Positions 59,467 through 64,000 of a DNA stretch of 64,000 bases are shown here, piece after piece; positions within the stretch are counted from its first letter, which is position 1, and every line of letters begins with the position of its first letter. This stretch comes from Franzmannia qiaohouensis (GTDB taxonomy: Bacteria > Pseudomonadota > Gammaproteobacteria > Pseudomonadales > Halomonadaceae): assembly GCF_031451695.1 (NCBI RefSeq), contig NZ_JARWAM010000004.1, positions 1 to 64,000 of the forward strand. Direction: 5' to 3'. The position numbers and the translations under genes are program-made. The notes under the pieces are model-generated. The model saw nothing but the letters and a program-made list of their open reading frames with translations, was not told the DNA's origin and ran no database searches.

Positions 59467-61345
59467 GCGGATCCTCTCGATGCATTGGCCGGCGCCGAGT
59501 ACGTGACCAGCCTCCTAGGACAAGCAGGGCCAGCAGTAACGCAGCGAGACCGCCCGCCCAGCGTAGGCTGCCCTGGGCGTCCAGTCCGAGCGGCTCACCT
59601 GCTCGCTCGAGCCGCGGGATGGTATCCCGCCATAGCGCCTGGGCCTGCTGCGGAAGCTGATTGATGGCGCTCACCAAGCGCTCGGTAATGTCGGGTTCGG
59701 GCAGCGGCTGATGCTCCTCAACCGGCACCTCCTCGAGCGCCTCGGCCTGCAGGCCAGCAGTATCACGCTGGGTGGCATCAACACCAATCCGCGCCTGGGG
59801 GTTGAGCACCAGCCGTGGCAGGCTCAATTCGAGGCGCTGATCGTTGAGGGTCACCGTAGCGCTGAGCAGCAGCGGCAGGCTGGTTTCATCAGGCAACTCG
59901 GGCAGGGCGATCTGCCAGTGGCGGTCGTCCTGCGCCTCGACCTCGAGTGCCTCGCCCTGCAGCTCGGCGCGGATCTGGGTATTGTCGACGTTCAACTGAG
60001 GGTGCTCGGCGCGCAGGCTGACCTGCGAGACCGCCTCATCAAGCTCGGCGGCAATAGCCGGCAGCACGTTAACTGCCTGCACCCGTTGACGCTGAAAGCG
60101 CACGCTGTCGGCGTCGATTACCAGTCGTGCATTGCCAGGCAGCGTAGGCGCCGGCAACACCCCATGGAAACGCTGATCGTCTGGCGCCAAGCGCGTCGCC
60201 GCCTGGACATTGCCGGTCAAGTCCTGTAGCTCGGCGCGCAAGCGCAGGTCGTCGGGCCAGGCAGGCGATGCCAGCACATCACCGTCGAGATCCAGCCAGG
60301 CTTCGATCGGCAGCTCGAAGCCGATATACAGAGTCGCCGGTAGCTCGGCAGTTCGCAGCGTAAGGGTTGAGGCTACGCTGACCCGGCTGTCGAGGCTGAT
60401 CGGGCCTTCGACGCGCCACTCACCTTCGGCGGGCGCGGGCACAGTGATCAGATCGAAGCGTGACTCACTCTGCCAGCGCATCGCGTCAGGGTGCTCGTCT
60501 CGGCTGTAACGCTGGCCATCCGGGCCGACTAGCGTCAAAGGCGGCGAATCGGGGTCGTGGAACAGTAGCGCTGAGAACGACTCGACCTGATCATCGATGG
60601 TGAAACGCCCATCATTGAGTGGCACCCGGTCGCCGGGGAAGATGCGATCGAAGATATCCAGGAACGCCCGCAGCAGCTCGTCGGGGGATTTGGCGAGGGC
60701 GGCCAGGCCACCGCTGCGTTGTCCGAGCAACTCGACCAGCGGCAGGTCAGCCTCCGGAGAGAAGGCTACGGCATGAATCACCACGCCCTCCTCGGCAAGC
60801 TGCGGCGTCAGCTCATCGCTCAACCTGCGCTGGGATGCCTCGTCACGGGCGGCTTTATTCTGCCCCTCCGCGGGCAGGTCGATCATGCCATCGGTGAGCA
60901 GAATCAGGTGGCGCGGGCCGTTGTCGGCGTCACCGGATGCCGCGCGCACCGCGGCCTCGATATCGGTGAACGGCTGATAGTCGACCAGCGCCTGGCGCAA
61001 CGCTAACGCTTGCTGCCGCCACCCGGCATCGACCGGTGTGACGGGCAGTGGGTTATCAACGGTCTCGCCAAAGGTCCAGATGCCACCGTGGATGCCGTTG
61101 GGGAGTAGTGCCACCAACAGCTCCAGGGCACTCGCCGCCAGTTGGTCAGGGTCATTCTGGCGCATGCTGCCCGACACATCGATGACCACTCGTACATCCG
61201 CCGCCTCGCTGCGCTCCACACCGCGTTCGACAAGCAAAAGCGGCGGCTGGCCACCTTCGGTAGCAAGCTCCACTGCCGGCTGAGCCGCGAGCGGCATTGC
61301 CACGGCCAGCAGCCACCACAACCCCACCTTCAACACGCCGCGCAT
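59459..61345 (-). CDS. Membrane-anchored VWA-domain protein
   Basis: A 628-residue secreted or membrane-anchored protein. The signal peptide (GVLKVGLWWLLAVAMPLAAQ) is followed by a von Willebrand A domain at about 50-235 with an intact MIDAS start DVSGSM and LILLTDGMID. Beta-rich domains follow to about residue 530. A C-terminal membrane segment (about 600-618, GGLAALLLALLVLGG) comes before a short basic tail. The bulk is therefore periplasmic and can bind a divalent metal and a partner protein. It resembles VWA proteins of unknown function in marine gammaproteobacteria. It lies nine nt behind the small membrane gene and overlaps the amidotransferase gene. Confidence 0.8.
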   Translation of the reverse strand: MRGVLKVGLWWLLAVAMPLAAQPAVELATEGGQPPLLLVERGVERSEAADVRVVIDVSGSMRQNDPDQLAASALELLVALLPNGIHGGIWTFGETVDNPLPVTPVDAGWRQQALALRQALVDYQPFTDIEAAVRAASGDADNGPRHLILLTDGMIDLPAEGQNKAARDEASQRRLSDELTPQLAEEGVVIHAVAFSPEADLPLVELLGQRSGGLAALAKSPDELLRAFLDIFDRIFPGDRVPLNDGRFTIDDQVESFSALLFHDPDSPPLTLVGPDGQRYSRDEHPDAMRWQSESRFDLITVPAPAEGEWRVEGPISLDSRVSVASTLTLRTAELPATLYIGFELPIEAWLDLDGDVLASPAWPDDLRLRAELQDLTGNVQAATRLAPDDQRFHGVLPAPTLPGNARLVIDADSVRFQRQRVQAVNVLPAIAAELDEAVSQVSLRAEHPQLNVDNTQIRAELQGEALEVEAQDDRHWQIALPELPDETSLPLLLSATVTLNDQRLELSLPRLVLNPQARIGVDATQRDTAGLQAEALEEVPVEEHQPLPEPDITERLVSAINQLPQQAQALWRDTIPRLERAGEPLGLDAQGSLRWAGGLAALLLALLVLGGWSRTRRRPMHREDPHV

Positions 61346-61354
61346 GACGCTTCC

Positions 61355-61783
61355 TTAGCCGATGACCGGCTCCCGACGTTCAGTGGCGGGGGGCCGTTCA
61401 GGGCGCTCGGGCGGTGACTTGCGCGCTTCGACAGGCGCATCACCTCGACCGAACCACCACAGCGCGACACCGGCCAACGTACCCAGGCCGATCCCCAGCA
61501 CCAACAAAATCAACGCGGTGGTCATGGTACTGACATCGCGCTGCAGAAAAGTAATGCCGGCGATGACCACCGACGGTGCAAAACCGCTATAGAATTCGCC
61601 CTCTTCGAGCAGCGGCAGGCGAAAGCGGGTCGGCATCCAAAGCGCCCCGGCCACCGCCCCGACGATCACCAGGCGCGGCAGTCGCGGCAAGAAGCGGATG
61701 GCCATATAGCCCGTCGCCAGCACCACCAGCGACAGCACCGCGTAAATCAGCCAGAGTAGAGGTATGGAATCGGATATCAGCAT
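61355..61783 (-). CDS. Small membrane protein of unknown function
   Basis: A 142-residue protein I do not recognise. Membrane segments are at about 7-27, 35-50, 62-80 and 88-112. A proline- and arginine-rich cytoplasmic tail follows (about 115-142: ARKSPPERPERPPATERREP). The ATG at 61783 follows GGAG at six nt. The frame extends upstream to 61828 but without a ribosome-binding site. It is the first gene of the operon with the VWA protein and the YafJ-like amidotransferase, and is divergent from oligopeptidase B. Confidence 0.7.
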   Translation of the reverse strand: MLISDSIPLLWLIYAVLSLVVLATGYMAIRFLPRLPRLVIVGAVAGALWMPTRFRLPLLEEGEFYSGFAPSVVIAGITFLQRDVSTMTTALILLVLGIGLGTLAGVALWWFGRGDAPVEARKSPPERPERPPATERREPVIG

Positions 61784-61857
61784 CGAACTCTCCAGACCTG
61801 CGTCGACAGCGACGCAGCGTTGCAACATTCATACTCCATTATGGTACACCGCACCCG

Positions 61858-63951
61858 ATGAAAGCACAGCCGCCACGTCATAATCCGCTCAACCAGGCAG
61901 TCGACTCCCCGGTTGAGGCCTACCGCCGACCCGACGATCCTCTGTGGCACTGGCTGGAAGTGCGCGACGACCCGCAAGTCAGCGCCTTTCTGGAGGCGGC
62001 CAACCGTGAATCCGACAGCTGGTTTGCACCACTAGCAGGGCTCAGCGAGGCGCTCTACCAAGGCCACCTGGCACGCCGCGAGCTGGCTGTCAGTGGTCTG
62101 GCCACGCCCCTCGATCACTACTGCTACTGGAGCGAGACCGCTGCCGATGCCGATTTTCCGCGTTGGTGGCGCTACCCTCTCGAGGCGCCCGAGGGACGCC
62201 ACTGCTTTCTCGACCTGGAGGCCCGCGCCGCCGAGCACGATTTCTTCGAACTCGGCGATATGGCCCTCTCCCCTGATGAGCAGTGGCTGGCCTGGAGCGA
62301 GGATACCCGTGGTGACGAAACCTTCGAGCTATGGCTCAAGCGCTTGCCGGACGGCACCCCACAACGGGTGCTTGAGGAGATCGGCGCGGAACTGAGCTGG
62401 GCCGAGGACAACGTTACCCTGCTGTTCACTCGCTATGATGCCACCCAGCGACCCGACAGCGTGTGGCGGCTGATGATCGACGCCGCAGGTGAAGCCGGCG
62501 AGGCAAGCCTGATACTGCGTGAAGAGGACCCTGAGTTCTGGCTTGGGCTGGGCAAGACTCGCTCGCGCCAGTGGCTGGTGCTCGAGTCGGCCTCCAAGGA
62601 CACCACCGAGTGCTATCTGATCCCAGCCGACGCACCCAGCACCCCACCACACTGCTTCCTCCCCCGTGAGAGCGGCGTGGAGTATTCACTGGATCATCGC
62701 CCTGGCTACTTCTATGTGCTGCACAACCGCCGGGCACTGCATTTCCAGCTCGACTGGATCGAGGAGACGGCAAGCCTCGATAGCCTGCCGCCCCACACCT
62801 GGCAACCACTGCTGGGCCACCGTGAGGACGTCACCCTCGAGGGCGTAGATGCTTTCAACTGGGGGCTGGTGATCACCGAGCGTGACCACCAGCAGGCGCA
62901 GGTGCACCTGCGCCTGCTCGAACTGGATACCGCCCACACCGCTGGTCGCGACGAGCGACTGCCGTTGCCCGAGGCGCCCTGCAGCCTGGTGCTTGGGGAT
63001 ATGCCGCACTTCACCGCACGTCGCCTGCGGCTGCGCGAGGAGTCGTTCACGCTGCCAGTGCGCTGGCTGGAGCATGACCTCGACAACGGCGAGCGACGCC
63101 TGCTCAAGCAGCAGCCGATTCACGGCTCGCTGCAACCCGAACAGCTAGCCTGTCGACGGCTTTGGGCCACCGCCCACGACGGCGAGCAGATTCCGGTATC
63201 GATCGTGGCCCGCGCCGACCTGCTCGGCCAGGCGCCGCTGCCCACGCTGTTGTACGGCTATGGCGCCTATGGCGAGGTGCTCGACCCCTGGTTTTCAGTC
63301 GCCAGGCTCGAACTACTCGAGCGCGGCGTGGCCTTCGCCGTGGCCCACGTGCGCGGCGGCGGTGACCGAGGCGAACCGTGGTATCTGGCCGGCAAGATGG
63401 AGCACAAGCAGAATAGCTTTGGCGACTTCCTCGCTGCCCGCGACGCACTAGCCGCCACCAGCCTCAGCGACCCGGCACGCATTGCCGCCTACGGTGCCAG
63501 TGCTGGCGGGCTGCTGGTGGGCGCCAGCCTCAACCTGGCACCCGAAGCCTTTTGCGCCGCGGTGCTCGACGTGCCGTTCGTCGACGTGCTGCGCACCATG
63601 GAAAATCCAGACCTGCCACTGACCACCGCCGAATACACCGAGTGGGGCAACCCCGACGAGCCGGCCGTCCGCAAGCGTATCCGCGACTATTCACCGCTCG
63701 ACAATCTCTCACCACTGCCCTACCCCAGCGTCTTTCTACAGGGCAGCTGGCACGATACGCGGGTGCCCTACTGGGAGCCAGCCAAGCTCTATGCACGCTT
63801 GCGCGAGCTGGGCAGTGCCCGCGGCCCAGTGCTGCTGCGCACCGACATGGCCGCCGGCCATGGCGGCGCGTCGGGTCGCTTCAAAGCCTGGCAAGATGGC
63901 GCCCGCCAGGACGCTTTTATTCTCTGGGCACTCGGCCTGACCAACGCCTAG
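61858..63951 (+). CDS. ptrB: Oligopeptidase B
   Basis: S9A serine peptidase that cleaves small peptides after Arg or Lys in the cytoplasm, 697 residues (about 690 in E. coli). An N-terminal seven-bladed propeller covers roughly residues 75-400. The alpha/beta hydrolase domain follows, with Ser548 in YGASAGGLLVGASLN. The Asp is in the QGSWHDTRVPYWEPAKL segment and the catalytic His in DMAAGHGGASGRF. VRGGGDRGEPWY is the S9 signature. The ATG at 61858 gives the family N-terminus; no clear Shine-Dalgarno is seen. It is the last gene of the window; 49 nt without a gene follow. Confidence 0.93.
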   Translation: MKAQPPRHNPLNQAVDSPVEAYRRPDDPLWHWLEVRDDPQVSAFLEAANRESDSWFAPLAGLSEALYQGHLARRELAVSGLATPLDHYCYWSETAADADFPRWWRYPLEAPEGRHCFLDLEARAAEHDFFELGDMALSPDEQWLAWSEDTRGDETFELWLKRLPDGTPQRVLEEIGAELSWAEDNVTLLFTRYDATQRPDSVWRLMIDAAGEAGEASLILREEDPEFWLGLGKTRSRQWLVLESASKDTTECYLIPADAPSTPPHCFLPRESGVEYSLDHRPGYFYVLHNRRALHFQLDWIEETASLDSLPPHTWQPLLGHREDVTLEGVDAFNWGLVITERDHQQAQVHLRLLELDTAHTAGRDERLPLPEAPCSLVLGDMPHFTARRLRLREESFTLPVRWLEHDLDNGERRLLKQQPIHGSLQPEQLACRRLWATAHDGEQIPVSIVARADLLGQAPLPTLLYGYGAYGEVLDPWFSVARLELLERGVAFAVAHVRGGGDRGEPWYLAGKMEHKQNSFGDFLAARDALAATSLSDPARIAAYGASAGGLLVGASLNLAPEAFCAAVLDVPFVDVLRTMENPDLPLTTAEYTEWGNPDEPAVRKRIRDYSPLDNLSPLPYPSVFLQGSWHDTRVPYWEPAKLYARLRELGSARGPVLLRTDMAAGHGGASGRFKAWQDGARQDAFILWALGLTNA

Positions 63952-64000
63952 GAGCCTGTCGATTTGACCGATCATCGTGCCTAGGTCCGGCCGGCGATCA

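Noticed and set aside
1..64000. CRISPR arrays, tRNA or rRNA genes, prophage or toxin-antitoxin loci
   Set aside because: Looked for on both strands; no regularly spaced repeats, no cloverleaf-like sequences noticed by eye, and no phage or toxin-antitoxin proteins among the credible genes. A covariance-model tRNA search was not possible here.

Overview
This is GC-rich, gene-dense chromosomal DNA from a gammaproteobacterium. The gene set (one-piece pntA with pntB, HrpA, PepN, Slt70-type transglycosylase, a DUF3333-type PstA, an ACR3/ArsJ arsenic region, unusually acidic secreted proteins) points to a moderate halophile, most likely a Halomonas relative. That assignment is an inference from gene content and was not tested by a database search. 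I see no rRNA, tRNA, CRISPR array, prophage or plasmid genes.

Layout. 1-90: probable right end of an IS30-like insertion sequence cutting galactarate dehydratase (garD). 58-4858 (minus): an aldarate operon, kdgD - tctC - tctB - tctA - garD', in which a tripartite tricarboxylate-type transporter probably imports galactarate/glucarate. 5171-13635 (minus): sixA/gpsA, pntAB, a cysteine-hydrolase-like gene, htpG behind a near-perfect sigma-32 promoter, and two hotdog thioesterases. 13809-24962: lytic transglycosylase, LysE exporter, cold-shock protein, acidic lipoprotein, lipid kinase, M48 protease/LemA pair, small membrane protein, pepN, DUF454 protein. 25410-29334 (plus): a four-gene TroABCD-type Mn/Zn ABC transporter. 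29470-34167: DODA-type dioxygenase, then a fatty-acid cluster (acyl-CoA dehydrogenase, TetR regulator, thiolase) with PsrA-like operators. 34324-40648: an arsenic region with ACR3, DUF3422, a second ACR3-like transporter, ArsR, ArsJ and its partner GAPDH. 40766-45434 (minus): pstSCAB behind a Pho box. 45557-51121: TauE and Bcr/CflA transporters, transaldolase, and an mlaA / PP2C phosphatase / STAS operon. 51159-63951: KAS III-like synthase, hrpA, fadD, YafJ amidotransferase, a VWA protein, a small membrane protein and oligopeptidase B.

How the genes fit together. The arsenic genes sit beside the phosphate transporter. Arsenate entering through phosphate carriers could be converted by the dedicated GAPDH to 1-arseno-3-phosphoglycerate and expelled by ArsJ, while the ACR3 proteins expel arsenite. 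No arsenate reductase is encoded here. The fatty-acid genes (acyl-CoA dehydrogenase, thiolase, fadD) share CAAAC-N4-GTTTG-like palindromes, so common control by a PsrA-type TetR repressor is plausible.

The most unusual non-coding signal is a dispersed, structured repeat of about 145-225 bp present four times (24976, 38133, 52342 and 56632). All copies have the same orientation and about 23-bp imperfect terminal inverted repeats whose arms co-vary between copies. Three copies enclose a chain of small hairpins. The fourth has lost that middle and carries a different hairpin in its place. Three copies lie 14-30 nt behind a stop codon. I do not recognise it as a named family.
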